DNA from: Rhizobium sp. SL42
Lineage (GTDB): Bacteria > Pseudomonadota > Alphaproteobacteria > Rhizobiales > Rhizobiaceae
Assembly (NCBI RefSeq): GCF_021729845.1
Contig: NZ_CP063398.1
Location: 124,001-188,000, forward strand
Direction: 5' to 3'
DNA length: 64,000 nucleotides
Shown in pieces: positions 1-8,548 of the stretch; position 1 is the first letter of the stretch; the number at the start of each line of letters is the position of its first letter. The notes beneath the pieces were generated by a model that saw only the letters and a list, made by a program, of their open reading frames with translations, was not told the origin of the DNA and did not search any database. A program made the position numbers and the translations under genes.

Positions 1-411
1 GTCACCGCTACGGCCGGCCGAAAAACACTAGAATGTAGGGGGCACCGGGGCTCCTTGGCGGGATACTGTCCCGCACACTGCCCTGTGGGCGCCCTCAGAC
101 CGGCTGGCGATATCTTCCGCTGAAGTTGAAAAGGAACCCGCCACCCAATAGGGCTTGATGGCGAACACTTGGAACGAGCGAATTGGTCATATCTTAGCCA
201 GCCGTAAGTTGGCGGCAGCTCCTGAACGGTCCTGGCATCTTGTCGCCGTACACCTGAGTTGCTCCACGATCGCATGGGAACAAGGATGGTGAATTCCGCG
301 CCGCAAACTGATGACGCCAGTCGTGAAAATCATGCTTTTCGCCTCTGATGAGAATGGTAAAAGTCAAAGGAAATTGACTTTTAACAAGATAGAATCAGAA
401 AAGCGATCAAC
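1..411. other. Gene-free stretch before the AraC gene
   Basis: I see no convincing coding region. A short hairpin (GCGGGA at 58-63 with TCCCGC at 69-74) and the inverted repeat at 358-383, listed separately, are the only structures noted. A 48-codon reading frame opening near 158 has no recognisable homology pattern and is not called. Confidence 0.5.
358..383. promoter_or_regulatory. Inverted repeat upstream of the AraC regulator
   Basis: Two perfect 10-bp arms, TAAAAGTCAA (358-367) and TTGACTTTTA (374-383), flank a 6-bp spacer. The repeat ends 28 bp before the ATG of the AraC-family gene. The right arm contains a TTGACT that could act as a -35 element. This suggests autoregulation or a second regulator, but no binding protein can be named from sequence. 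Confidence 0.45.
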
Positions 412-1311
412 ATGCGGAGCGCCGTCGCCAGCAATCAGAGCATGGAATTTTTCCGCGCCAAACAAGCCGAGATCGTCATCGCCCCCGTGTTCGGAAAGTC
501 CGAGGTCACGATGGCGCGGTTGTCATGCACGAGACCCGGCCATGGCGTCATCGATCCTCCCCTGCACGAAGACGCATTCTTCCTCGCCTTCAATCTCCGC
601 GACTATGAAGGGGACCTGTGGGTTGATGGAAAAAAGGCCAACACCAAACTATCAAAACGCGGCAACTTCACAATCTATGACTACCGCAGGACATGGCTTG
701 CCAATATGAAGTCACCGTTCGACGGCCTCGGATTTCATATTCCTCGAGCAGCCTTAAAGGCCTTTGAAGAGGACTTGGGCGGCAAACATATAGACACGCT
801 GCACGCTGCACCCGGTCGAGACATCGAGGACGATATCGTTCGAGGGTTGATAAAAGCCTGTCTCCCCGCTCTTGAGCATCAAGATGGCGCAACACGCCTT
901 TTCCAGGATCACCTGGCCGCAATCCTGACATTCCACCTTTGTGCGACCTATGGAAATGCGGACCTGCCGAAACCAAGCCAAGGAACTCTCGCTCCCTGGC
1001 AAAGAAAACGCGCGCTGGAGATGCTTGAGGCCGATCTAACGGCCGATCTGCCACTTTCAGCTGTCGCCGCAGCGTGCGGGCTGTCCCAAGGCCATTTTAC
1101 GAGAGCATTCAAGCAATCGACGGGCCACCCACCCTATCGGTGGGTGATCTTGAAACGCGTCGAGAAGGCCAAAGAAATTCTGCGGTTCACCGAGTTGAGA
1201 ATTGCTGAGGTAGCCATTTTATGCGGCTTTTGCGATCAGGCTCATCTAACCCGCGTTTTCTCGGCAAAGCTCGGCGTGACACCCGCTCAATGGCGGCGAG
1301 CCTGGCGCTGA
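412..1311 (+). CDS. AraC-family transcriptional regulator
   Basis: This 299-residue protein has the usual AraC layout: a variable N-terminal sensing part (about residues 1-190) and two helix-turn-helix units in the last 100 residues. The C-terminal half shows the family pattern LPLSAVAAACGLSQGHFTR followed by a second unit with IAEVAILCGFCDQAHLTRVF. The ATG at 412 has only a weak ribosome binding site, so the ATG at 442 is a possible alternative. The next gene, a Tat-exported alpha/beta hydrolase on the same strand 149 bp downstream, is the likely target. The effector is unknown. No odd composition or truncation is seen. Confidence 0.88.
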   Translation: MRSAVASNQSMEFFRAKQAEIVIAPVFGKSEVTMARLSCTRPGHGVIDPPLHEDAFFLAFNLRDYEGDLWVDGKKANTKLSKRGNFTIYDYRRTWLANMKSPFDGLGFHIPRAALKAFEEDLGGKHIDTLHAAPGRDIEDDIVRGLIKACLPALEHQDGATRLFQDHLAAILTFHLCATYGNADLPKPSQGTLAPWQRKRALEMLEADLTADLPLSAVAAACGLSQGHFTRAFKQSTGHPPYRWVILKRVEKAKEILRFTELRIAEVAILCGFCDQAHLTRVFSAKLGVTPAQWRRAWR

Positions 1312-1460
1312 CGGGATCGTCAGTGCGGTGCGTGAAACACCGACAAGCATGAAATATCCAAAACGCGTCCTGCAGGTCCAAGAAACCTCTCCCGTCCATG
1401 GCGATAACGGTCCGGCACCATAGCTTTCCAAACGCAAAGCTTAGACCGTAGGACGCGAAC

Positions 1461-2438
1461 ATGACCGAGACCCTCCCCCTCTTAACACGCCGCCATGCCC
1501 TGATCTGCGGCACGGCGGCCGCTGCGTTCGCGGCGCTTCCGACCCCTTTCAGCTTCGCAGCCAACGCTGCTTCGCCCAACTCAATCGAAGGAAACAAGAC
1601 AATGGCATATGTAACAACCAAGGACGGCGTCGACATCTTCTACAAGGACTGGGGTCCGAAGGACGCGCAGCCGATCGTTTTCCATCACGGCTGGCCGCTG
1701 TCGTCGGACGACTGGGACGCGCAGATGCTGTTCTTCCTCGCCAAGGGCTATCGTGTCGTCGCCCATGACCGTCGCGGTCACGGTCGGTCGGCCCAGGTTT
1801 CGGAAGGCCACGACATGGACCACTATGCCGCCGACGCCTTTGCCGTGGCGGAGGCGCTTGATCTGAAAAACGCCGTTCACATCGGCCACTCCACCGGTGG
1901 CGGCGAAGTAGCCCGTTACGTCGCCAAGCATGGTCAGCCCTCCGGCCGCGTTGCCAAGGCCGTGCTCGTCTCAGCGGTCCCGCCGCTGATGCTGCAGACC
2001 GAGAACAACCCGCAAGGCCTGCCGATCGCCGTTTTCGACGGTTTCCGTTCAGCACTTGCCGCCAATCGCGCACAATTTTTCCGCGACGTTCCCGCGGGAC
2101 CTTTCTACGGCTTCAACCGTGATGGCGCGACGGTCCACGAAGGTGTGATCCAGAACTGGTGGCGGCAGGGCATGATGGGCGGCGCAAAAGCCCATTACGA
2201 CGGCATCAAGGCCTTTTCCGAAACGGACCAGGCGGAAGACCTGAAGGCGATCACCGTTCCGACGCTCGTGCTGCATGGCGAGGACGACCAGATCGTTCCG
2301 ATCGCAGACTCGGCGCTGAAATCCGTCAAGCTTTTGAAGAATGGCACGCTGAAGACCTATCCCGGCTTTTCGCACGGCATGCTGACCGTCAATGCCGACG
2401 TGCTCAACGCCGATCTGCTGGCCTTCGTCAAAAGCTGA
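1461..2438 (+). CDS. Alpha/beta hydrolase with Tat-type signal (copy 1)
   Basis: This 325-residue protein belongs to the non-heme chloroperoxidase/esterase group of alpha/beta hydrolases. Ser144 sits in the nucleophile elbow GHSTG, the acid is Asp275 or Asp276 in GEDDQ, and His305 is in PGFSHG. The oxyanion region is HHGWP. The first 36 residues form a twin-arginine-like signal (LLTRRHALICG, then a hydrophobic stretch, then AANA). Residue 48 is an internal Met (ATG at 1602) that matches the usual start of cytosolic relatives, MAYVTTKDGVDIFYKDWG. A GAAGGA 9 bp before this ATG looks like a former ribosome binding site, so two translation products are possible. The gene is almost identical to 11917-12894 on the other strand. 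Substrate unknown. Confidence 0.9.
   Translation: MTETLPLLTRRHALICGTAAAAFAALPTPFSFAANAASPNSIEGNKTMAYVTTKDGVDIFYKDWGPKDAQPIVFHHGWPLSSDDWDAQMLFFLAKGYRVVAHDRRGHGRSAQVSEGHDMDHYAADAFAVAEALDLKNAVHIGHSTGGGEVARYVAKHGQPSGRVAKAVLVSAVPPLMLQTENNPQGLPIAVFDGFRSALAANRAQFFRDVPAGPFYGFNRDGATVHEGVIQNWWRQGMMGGAKAHYDGIKAFSETDQAEDLKAITVPTLVLHGEDDQIVPIADSALKSVKLLKNGTLKTYPGFSHGMLTVNADVLNADLLAFVKS
1546..2438. repeat. Long inverted repeat, left copy (hydrolase gene body)
   Basis: This 893-bp segment is repeated in inverted orientation at 11917-12809. By eye the copies agree at roughly 97% of bases where I compared them, and only six residues differ in the shared protein part. Identity starts abruptly inside the signal-peptide coding region and stops at the stop codon. 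The pair brackets the LysR-controlled gene set. Confidence 0.85.
1587..1604 (+). promoter_or_regulatory. Internal ribosome binding site and start inside hydrolase copy 1
   Basis: GAAGGA at 1587-1592 lies 9 bp before an in-frame ATG at 1602. This ATG is where cytosolic relatives of the enzyme normally begin. The codons between the signal peptide and this ATG (encoding SPNSIEGNKT) look like a translated former leader. Copy 2 has the same arrangement, with its ATG at 12753. Confidence 0.5.
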
Positions 2439-2604
2439 ACTCAAACTGGCGGGACCGCGGCAGTCGCGCGCCGCGGTCAGGACCTCGAACCAGGATCCTG
2501 ACGGGAACAGTGCCCCGCGAAGCAGCCTGTGTTTTGCAGGTGAGATGGCCATGCGCAATGGCATCAATTTTTTGGAGTTCATTTTCTCATGTGACATAAT
2601 GGAA

Positions 2605-2624
2605 AGGGCGGCCAAAGCCGCCCT
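2605..2624. terminator. Hairpin terminator between convergent genes
   Basis: Arms AGGGCGGC (2605-2612) and GCCGCCCT (2617-2624) enclose the loop CAAA. On the minus strand it lies just past the MFS stop codon and is followed by TTTCC. It may also stop transcripts of the plus-strand hydrolase. Confidence 0.6.
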
Positions 2625-2639
2625 CACCTATTGCTTTCG

Positions 2640-4238
2640 TTAGGCGGCACCCGGCCGATTGATCGTCAGGAAGTGACGCACGACAGGCTTTTCGGGGCCG
2701 ACATGATAGGCCAGCACCTTGCCCTGCAGGTCGGCATCGGCATTGGAGACCCGCTTGTGCTGGCGAAGATGCTCGGCCCAGGATTCCACCATGAACCACT
2801 CGACGATCTTTTCCGGATCGGCAGAGTCTTCGGTCACGCCCCAGCCGTAGGCACCGTCGCGGCGGCGTTCGCTGGCGAGGTGATCGATGGCATGCAGGAA
2901 GGCACTGCGGTGCTGCTTTTCGACTTTGTATTCGATCAGGATCAGAACCGGACCACGGTCATGGGCAACGGGCTCGGCGACAAGCGGCTCAGGCCAATGG
3001 TTGGACGGCACCATGTCGGCGTCGCCTGCAGGAAGCTTGATGCGATGCATGATCAAGCCGGCGACGAGCAGCCCAGCGGCACCAATGAGCAAGGCCGACG
3101 GGATGCCTACGGCTTCGCCAACCGCACCCCACCCCAGGCTTCCGGCCGTCATCGCGCCGTTGAAGACGGTCAGATAGACGGCAAGACCACGACCGCGCAC
3201 CCAGTTGGGGAGCACCGACTGCGCCGCTCCGTTCAGGGTCGTCAACGCCGTGATCCAGGCGCCGCCGAGGAAGAGAAGAGCAATGATGGCGACGACCTTC
3301 GGCGGTGCAAACGACAGGATCCCCATGACGATGGCCGTGACCAGAGCTGCGCCCAGAAGAAGGCCGTCAGAACTCAGGCGTTCGCGCAGTTTCGGCATGA
3401 CCAGTGCCCCACCGATCGCACCGGCACCCACCGCACCGAGCAGGATGCCATAGAAGCCGGCATCGCCTCCGAGCAACTGCCGGGCAACCAGGGGCAAAAG
3501 CGCCCAGACCGCGCTGGCGAATGCGAAGAAGATCGCGGCCCGCAGCAGGACAACATGCAGCGGCCTGCTCGAGCGGGTGTAGCGAAGTCCGGCCCGGAAG
3601 GCGCCGAAGAAGTTTTCCTGAAGCGCATCGTTTGCGTTCTTTGCGCGCGGCCACCAGACGAGAGCTGCAATGACGAAGATGTAGCTGGCAACGTCGGCGC
3701 CATAGGTGATCCCGGCTCCGAAGGCCGCGAGAAGCAGGCCGCCCGCGGCCGGTCCGATGGAGCGGGCAATATTGATGCCGAGCGAGTTGAGCGCGACCGC
3801 GCTCTTGACGTCCTCGCGTCTCACCAGTTCCGGCACGATCGCCTGCCAGGTCGGGCCCATTAGAGCGGCACCGATGCCGCCGAGGAAGGTCAGGCCGATC
3901 AGCGCGCTGACCGAAAGCATACCGGTCTGGGACAGAACCATCAGCGAGATGCTAACGGACGCCAGCAGGAGCTGGACGGCGATCAGGAACTTGCGGCGAT
4001 CGAGGATGTCGGTGAGAACGCCAGCCGGGATGGCCAGCAGGAAGATTGGCAGGGTGCCTGCTGCCTGAACAAGGGCGACTGCGGCAGGCGATGCGGACAG
4101 GTCCGTCATCAACCATGCACTGGCCACGTCGCGCATGAAACTGCCTGTATTGCCCAGAACAGTAGCGATCCAGAGAACCGCGAAGACAGGCTGTGCGAGA
4201 GGAGCGAAAGTGCCCCCGGAAGTTTTTCCTGCACTCAT
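2640..4238 (-). CDS. MFS transporter, EntS-like (MFS_3) with C-terminal ABM-like domain
   Basis: This 532-residue inner-membrane protein has a 12-helix major facilitator body (about residues 1-400) of the enterobactin-exporter-like MFS_3 family. The motif LDRRKFLI follows the second helix. Residues about 415-532 form a soluble extension with the pattern of an antibiotic-biosynthesis-monooxygenase ferredoxin fold (ILIEYKVEKQHRSAFLHAI, then VEWFMVESWAEHLRQH). MFS_3 members of this length commonly carry such an extension. The start overlaps the stop of the DoxX gene by 4 bp (ATGA), so the two are probably translationally coupled. Export of a product or intermediate of the neighbouring enzymes is an inference. 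Confidence 0.88.
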   Translation of the reverse strand: MSAGKTSGGTFAPLAQPVFAVLWIATVLGNTGSFMRDVASAWLMTDLSASPAAVALVQAAGTLPIFLLAIPAGVLTDILDRRKFLIAVQLLLASVSISLMVLSQTGMLSVSALIGLTFLGGIGAALMGPTWQAIVPELVRREDVKSAVALNSLGINIARSIGPAAGGLLLAAFGAGITYGADVASYIFVIAALVWWPRAKNANDALQENFFGAFRAGLRYTRSSRPLHVVLLRAAIFFAFASAVWALLPLVARQLLGGDAGFYGILLGAVGAGAIGGALVMPKLRERLSSDGLLLGAALVTAIVMGILSFAPPKVVAIIALLFLGGAWITALTTLNGAAQSVLPNWVRGRGLAVYLTVFNGAMTAGSLGWGAVGEAVGIPSALLIGAAGLLVAGLIMHRIKLPAGDADMVPSNHWPEPLVAEPVAHDRGPVLILIEYKVEKQHRSAFLHAIDHLASERRRDGAYGWGVTEDSADPEKIVEWFMVESWAEHLRQHKRVSNADADLQGKVLAYHVGPEKPVVRHFLTINRPGAA

Positions 4239-4744
4239 TTGCCCGCTCCCTTGTTAAGATCAGATGCTGCGACGAAGACGAATGCGCCTGCGAGGCCGAT
4301 ATGTTCGAAGAAGGCATTGGTCGCCATCATGCGATCCATGCCCGGGGCCATTTCCCAGAAGCGCAAGGCAATAAAGGTCGCGAGAAGTGTGAAGCCTAAG
4401 AGGGCCAGGGCGCCTGCCCAGCGCATGAAGCCGGAGACAACCATGGCCGAAGCCGTCAGTTCGAATACAATGACGGCGACGGCGAAGAAGGCGGCCGGAT
4501 GAAGGCCGAAATGATCCATCTCGGCCAGCGCGCCATTGAAGTCGAAGATCTTCATGAGCGGCCCCTGGATGTAAGCGGCGCAGAGCGCGAGCAACGAGAC
4601 GGTTCGTACGGCGGTAGAGCCGACAATGCGTGCCAGACTATTCCGGACGGGGCCTAACGTTTGAGATTGGTGGGTCATGTCTGCTCCTGCATGTTCGCCG
4701 ATCGGACCGAGCGGCTGCGTTTGATGGAGCGATATTGGCGGCAT
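4235..4744 (-). CDS. DoxX-family membrane protein
   Basis: This 169-residue protein has about four hydrophobic helices, with the DoxX-like stretch VSLLALCAAYIQGPLMKIFD near residue 50 and further helices around FFAVAVIVFELTASAMVVSG and ALALLGFTLLATFIALRF. DoxX proteins often accompany quinone- or thiol-active redox enzymes, and MhqP of the Bacillus quinone-response operon belongs to this family. The gene shares a transcript with the MFS gene. Its promoter region (4745-4852) holds a palindrome and an AATTGCA motif that recur upstream of other genes in this cluster. The exact start is uncertain, since residues 1-25 are not hydrophobic and a later ATG is possible. Confidence 0.82.
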   Translation of the reverse strand: MPPISLHQTQPLGPIGEHAGADMTHQSQTLGPVRNSLARIVGSTAVRTVSLLALCAAYIQGPLMKIFDFNGALAEMDHFGLHPAAFFAVAVIVFELTASAMVVSGFMRWAGALALLGFTLLATFIALRFWEMAPGMDRMMATNAFFEHIGLAGAFVFVAASDLNKGAGK

Positions 4745-4758
4745 GCGGGCTCACCAAC

Positions 4759-4801
4759 AATTGCATCAATAGTTTCGATTTAATTGCAAATTTTGCAATT
4801 A
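4759..4801. promoter_or_regulatory. Putative LysR operator upstream of doxX-MFS
   Basis: Arms TAATTGCAAA (4781-4790) and TTTGCAATTA (4792-4801) form a near-perfect palindrome around one T. It can also be read as TTGC-N7-GCAA. A second element, AATTGCATCAAT, starts at 4759. The same kind of element is found at 8066-8105, 9551-9583 and 12982-12993. Confidence 0.55.
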
Positions 4802-4852
4802 TGGGATAGGTTGCTCGGGCGATCTGAATAGCCGCCCGAGCGGGAGCTTGAA

Positions 4853-6835
4853 TCACACCGCCCAGCAGGAGCAGCCGAGCGCGCCGAAGAAGCCCTTGAG
4901 GTCGGCAATCGGAAGTTTGGATGTCCAAGCTCCGGCATGGTCGTGGCCGTGGACGCCGCAGTCGCTGGCGCAGCCGCAGGTCGAGATTGCCGTACGGCGC
5001 AATGACCGGGCACCGGCACCTTGCGGCTCACCCCAGGCGGCATAACCGCCAAACTTGCGGACAGGCGACCAGTCCGGCATCGCGGGAGGAATGTCGTTTT
5101 CGTCGAGCGCGTTGAAGTCACCTGCGCCATAGACGATCTTGCCGCCCACCATGGTCAGCTCCGAGACGAGGAAGGAGATCTCCTCCTCGGCACAGGAGAA
5201 GAAGTCCTTGTCCGGCACGATCAGATCGGCGAACTGGCCCTTTTCGATCCGGCCCTTCTTGCCCTCCTCGTTGGAGAACCAGGTCACTTTCTCGGTCCAC
5301 ATGCGAAGCGCCGTCTCGCGGTCGAGGCAATTGGCACGCGGGTAGAGCTGCATGCCGCCAACCGTCTTGCCGGTCACCATCCACGACAGCGACACCCACG
5401 GATTGTAGGAGGCGACGCGGGTGGCATCCGTGCCGGCGGAGACGTTGACGCCCTTGTCGAGCATGCGTTTGATCGGCGGGGTGGCTTCCGCCACACCATG
5501 GCCGTAACGCTCGACGAAGTACTCGCCCTGATAGGCCATGCGATGCTGGGTGGCGATACCACCACCGAGTGCCGCAATGCGATCGATCGAACGCTCGGAG
5601 ATCGTTTCCGCGTGGTCGAAGAACCAGTTCAGGCCTTCGAGCGGAACATCCTTGTTGACCTTCTCGAACACATCCAGCGCGCGGGAGATCGTCTCGTCAT
5701 AGGTGGCGTGCATGCGCCAGGGCCAGCGGTTTTCGGCAAGAACCCGCACGACTTCTTCCAGCTCGCCTTCCATCTCCGGCGCCATTTCCGGGCGCGGCTG
5801 ACGGAAATCCTCGAAGTCGGCGGCGGAGAAGACGAGCATTTCGCCAGCGCCGTTATGGCGGAAGTAGTCATTGCCCTGCTTGTATTTGACCGATTGCGTC
5901 CAGTTGAGGAAATCCTGCTTCTCTTCCTTGGGCTTTTGCGTGAAGAGGTTGTAGGCAAGCCGGACCGTCATCTGGTTTTCGTCGGAGAGCTTCTGGATCA
6001 CTTCGTAGTCGTCCGGATAATTCTGGAAGCCGCCGCCCGCGTCGATCACGCCGGTGACCCCCAGGCGATTGAGCTCGCGCATGAAGTGACGGGTCGAGTT
6101 GACCTGATAGTCGAGCGGCAGCTTCGGCCCCTTGGCAAGCGTCGAATAGAGGATGCCGGCATTCGGCTTGGCGAGCAGCATGCCGGTGGGATTGCCGTTG
6201 GCATCGCGGGTGATCTCGCCACCTGGCGGGTTCGGCGTATCCCGGGTGTAGCCGACGGCACGGAGTGCTGCGCCGTTCAGCAGCGCCCGATCATAGAGAT
6301 GGAGGAGAAACACGGGTGTGTCCGGGGCGATCGCGTTGATCTCCTCGATCGTCGGTAAACGCTTTTCGGCGAACTGGTGCTCGGTAAAGCCACCGACGAC
6401 GCGCACCCATTGCGGCGCAGGCGTGATCGCGACCTGCCGTTTCAGCATGTCCATCGCATCGGCCAGCGAACGAATACCGTCCCAGCGGAGTTCCATGTTG
6501 TAGTTCAAACCACCGCGCACGACATGGGTGTGATTGTCGATCAGACCCGGCAGGACACGCTTGCCCTTGAGATCGATGATCCTCGTGCCGGGCCCGGCCA
6601 GCGCCATGACCTCGGCATCCGTGCCGACCTCCTGAAAGAGGCCGTCCTGGATGGCGACTGCGGTCGCGTTGGGATTGGTCCGGTCAAGCGTCGTGAATCG
6701 ACCATTGTGAAGGATCAGGTCGGGATGCATGCTGTCTACTCCGGTCTGTTTGGGATCGGCGGCATTTGCCGTTGCGAAAAGGTTCGAGATCGCCAGGCTT
6801 GACGCTCCACCCAGGAAGGTTCGGCGCGTCGTCAT
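4853..6835 (-). CDS. YtcJ-type amidohydrolase with Tat signal and Cys/His-rich tail
   Basis: This 660-residue metal-dependent hydrolase belongs to the YtcJ/AepA branch of the amidohydrolase superfamily. A twin-arginine-like leader (TTRRTFLGG, residues 2-10) is followed by the beta-sandwich part and the TIM barrel. The metal motif NHTH has His102 and His104. The end of the barrel shows VSAGTDATRVASYNPW. The last 45 or so residues are unusual: a CGCASDC cluster, then VHGHDH and a final ALGCSCWAV, which could bind another metal. The start codon overlaps the stop of the XapX gene in TGATG. Members hydrolyse amide, urea or carbamate bonds. The substrate here is unknown. Confidence 0.87.
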   Translation of the reverse strand: MTTRRTFLGGASSLAISNLFATANAADPKQTGVDSMHPDLILHNGRFTTLDRTNPNATAVAIQDGLFQEVGTDAEVMALAGPGTRIIDLKGKRVLPGLIDNHTHVVRGGLNYNMELRWDGIRSLADAMDMLKRQVAITPAPQWVRVVGGFTEHQFAEKRLPTIEEINAIAPDTPVFLLHLYDRALLNGAALRAVGYTRDTPNPPGGEITRDANGNPTGMLLAKPNAGILYSTLAKGPKLPLDYQVNSTRHFMRELNRLGVTGVIDAGGGFQNYPDDYEVIQKLSDENQMTVRLAYNLFTQKPKEEKQDFLNWTQSVKYKQGNDYFRHNGAGEMLVFSAADFEDFRQPRPEMAPEMEGELEEVVRVLAENRWPWRMHATYDETISRALDVFEKVNKDVPLEGLNWFFDHAETISERSIDRIAALGGGIATQHRMAYQGEYFVERYGHGVAEATPPIKRMLDKGVNVSAGTDATRVASYNPWVSLSWMVTGKTVGGMQLYPRANCLDRETALRMWTEKVTWFSNEEGKKGRIEKGQFADLIVPDKDFFSCAEEEISFLVSELTMVGGKIVYGAGDFNALDENDIPPAMPDWSPVRKFGGYAAWGEPQGAGARSLRRTAISTCGCASDCGVHGHDHAGAWTSKLPIADLKGFFGALGCSCWAV

Positions 6836-7122
6836 CAGCTCCGCTCTTCTTTATTCGTATCTTCCCGATGGGCAACCGCAACAGGGTTGCCGCCCTTGGG
6901 CATGTGACCGAACATATGCGGCTTGATTTGATGAAGCCATGAGACCGCGGCCGGCTCCTTGCTCCACAGGGTCTTGGCGAGTGGAATGATCTGTTCGCCG
7001 ACAAGAATGCCGAGAAGACCAACGAGCGCGACAACAGGCGGAGCCGGTGAGCGGACGTTCAGGAGGCTGTAAACGACCCCTACCAGCAGACCGGCACCGA
7101 GCGATAGAAGATAGATTTTCAT
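6835..7122 (-). CDS. XapX domain-containing small membrane protein
   Basis: This 95-residue protein has two hydrophobic helices and the XapX/DUF1427 signature: GLLVGVVYSLLNVRSPAPP, then VALVGLLGILVGEQ. The family is usually annotated from small proteins beside catabolic or detoxification genes and has no firm biochemical role. The hydrophilic tail (residues 60-95) is His- and charge-rich. The gene lies between the isochorismatase-type hydrolase (66 bp upstream) and the amidohydrolase, with which it shares one base, so all three are likely co-transcribed. Confidence 0.82.
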   Translation of the reverse strand: MKIYLLSLGAGLLVGVVYSLLNVRSPAPPVVALVGLLGILVGEQIIPLAKTLWSKEPAAVSWLHQIKPHMFGHMPKGGNPVAVAHREDTNKEERS

Positions 7123-7188
7123 GGGTATGCTCCACGGGATAGAGAAAGACCACTCCGACGGGGTATCGGAGTGGTCTGATGGGAGTCC

Positions 7189-7878
7189 TTACTTGACGGG
7201 GTTCGGGCCGATACGCTTGCCGTGGGCGACACGCTCGGCAGCCTTGTGGACATGCGTGTAGGCATAGTCGATGCCCATGCCATAGGCGCCGGAATGCTCC
7301 TTCACCAGTGTGGTGACCGCATCATAGGTTTCCTTGCAGGCCCAGTCGCGCTGCCATTCGAGCAGGACCTGCTGCCAGGTGACCGGGATCACACCGACTT
7401 GAACCATGCGGTCCATCGCATATTTATGCGCGTCCGAAGAGGTGCCGCCGGACGCGTCGGCGACCATGTAGATCTCGTAGTCCGGAACGTCGTGGAGAGC
7501 CGAGAGGGCGAAGGTTGTGTTGCAAACTTCTGTCCACAGACCGGATACCACGATCTTCTTGCGACCGTTTGCGGCATTCCTCGCCAGCGCGTCGCGGACA
7601 TTCTGATCGTCCCAGGAGTTCATCGAGGTGCGTTCCAGGATGTCGTTCTCCGGATAGACGGCAAGCAGTTCCGGGAAGGTGTTGCCCGAGAAGCTTTCGG
7701 TTTCAACCGTTGTGATCGTGGTCGGGATGCCGAAGATCTTCGCAGCCTTGGCGAGACCGACAACGTTGTTCTTCAGCGTCTGACGGTCGATCGACTGTAC
7801 GCCGAATGCCATCTGCGGCTGCTGGTCGATGAAGATGAGCTGGCTGTTCGCCGGGGTCAGGACTTCGAGCTTGGACAT
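7189..7878 (-). CDS. Isochorismatase-family cysteine hydrolase (YcaC-like)
   Basis: This 229-residue enzyme has the cysteine-hydrolase triad expected of the isochorismatase fold: Asp18 in LIFIDQQ, Lys107 or Lys108 before the central strand, and Cys119 in GLWTEVC. The C-terminal extension past residue 180 is longer than in pncA-type enzymes and fits the YcaC-like group. It is the first gene of the run hydrolase - XapX - amidohydrolase, directly behind the 8066-8105 operator-like region. A hydrolytic step on an amide or enol-ether substrate is the family expectation, and the actual substrate is unknown. Confidence 0.87.
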   Translation of the reverse strand: MSKLEVLTPANSQLIFIDQQPQMAFGVQSIDRQTLKNNVVGLAKAAKIFGIPTTITTVETESFSGNTFPELLAVYPENDILERTSMNSWDDQNVRDALARNAANGRKKIVVSGLWTEVCNTTFALSALHDVPDYEIYMVADASGGTSSDAHKYAMDRMVQVGVIPVTWQQVLLEWQRDWACKETYDAVTTLVKEHSGAYGMGIDYAYTHVHKAAERVAHGKRIGPNPVK

Positions 7879-8548
7879 GGGTCAATTCCTCTTCGGTTGT
7901 TGGGGCCGCCTGTTGCGGTGTAAGAAACGGTTAGCAGCTATCGTTCGGACGTCGCGGTAAGACAGTCGTTCTGCAATCCTTGGAGTGTTGCCGTTTCCCG
8001 TTGGGAGCAGTTCACCCGTTGTCTTGGCTGCTGAATAGAAACTAGCGCATCGGGTTTCCATGCAGAATTGCAATATTAATTGCGAATGAATTGCAAAATT
8101 CGCAACAATTGGCATCAGTCTCACTTCGCCCGTCTCGTTGGGGCAAACGTCCGTCGCTCACCGTATCGGGCTTCTCGTGAAAAATACGCGGCAGATCTTG
8201 TTGAATAATCAGGTGCGTTGAACAAAAGACATACAAAGCAGCCGTGCAGGCGCAGATTGACCCGCCTGCCGCACCGATACAGTGACGACCACGTCGAAAC
8301 ATCGCATTGCCACGCAACCGGACGTTTTGCCGACGGCCCAGGCTATCACCCTGTCTTGAATGTCATCCCTGCCCCGGCCAGATGCTGGCTGATCAATCGG
8401 GACAACCAGACGCGGATGGTCAAGAGTACCTTATCACGTTCGCCCTGAGCGCCCTATGTCGATCGGTCGCCGTTAGCACAGGACGTGCCAAAGCGTCGCA
8501 AATCCTGGGATTCACGACGCTTCAAGTTCTACATCACATTGTCTCGCG
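7879..8548. other. 670-bp gene-free region with one operator-like cluster
   Basis: The stretch between the isochorismatase-type hydrolase and the ring-cleaving dioxygenase holds no convincing gene. Open frames near 8218-8448 lack a ribosome binding site and family resemblance. The AT-rich part at 8060-8112 is listed as a regulatory site. The remainder, 8113-8548, shows nothing I can name. Confidence 0.55.
8066..8105. promoter_or_regulatory. Putative LysR operator upstream of the isochorismatase operon
   Basis: Three AATTGC-type elements lie in 40 bp: AATTGCAAT at 8066-8074, AATTGCGAA at 8078-8086, and TTGC-N7-GCAA at 8091-8105. The last has exactly the spacing of the element at 4784-4798. 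Such repeated half-sites fit a LysR-type binding region. Confidence 0.55.

Noticed and set aside
2631..3863. 410-codon open frame on the plus strand opposite the MFS gene
   Set aside because: Protein is rich in Arg, Asp and Gln with no family pattern; the minus-strand frame is a clear MFS transporter.
5021..6358. 445-codon open frame opposite the amidohydrolase
   Set aside because: Composition of a complementary-strand artefact; the amidohydrolase motifs fix the minus strand.
8218..8448. 76-codon plus-strand frame between hydrolase and dioxygenase
   Set aside because: His/Arg-rich shadow-like sequence without ribosome binding site.
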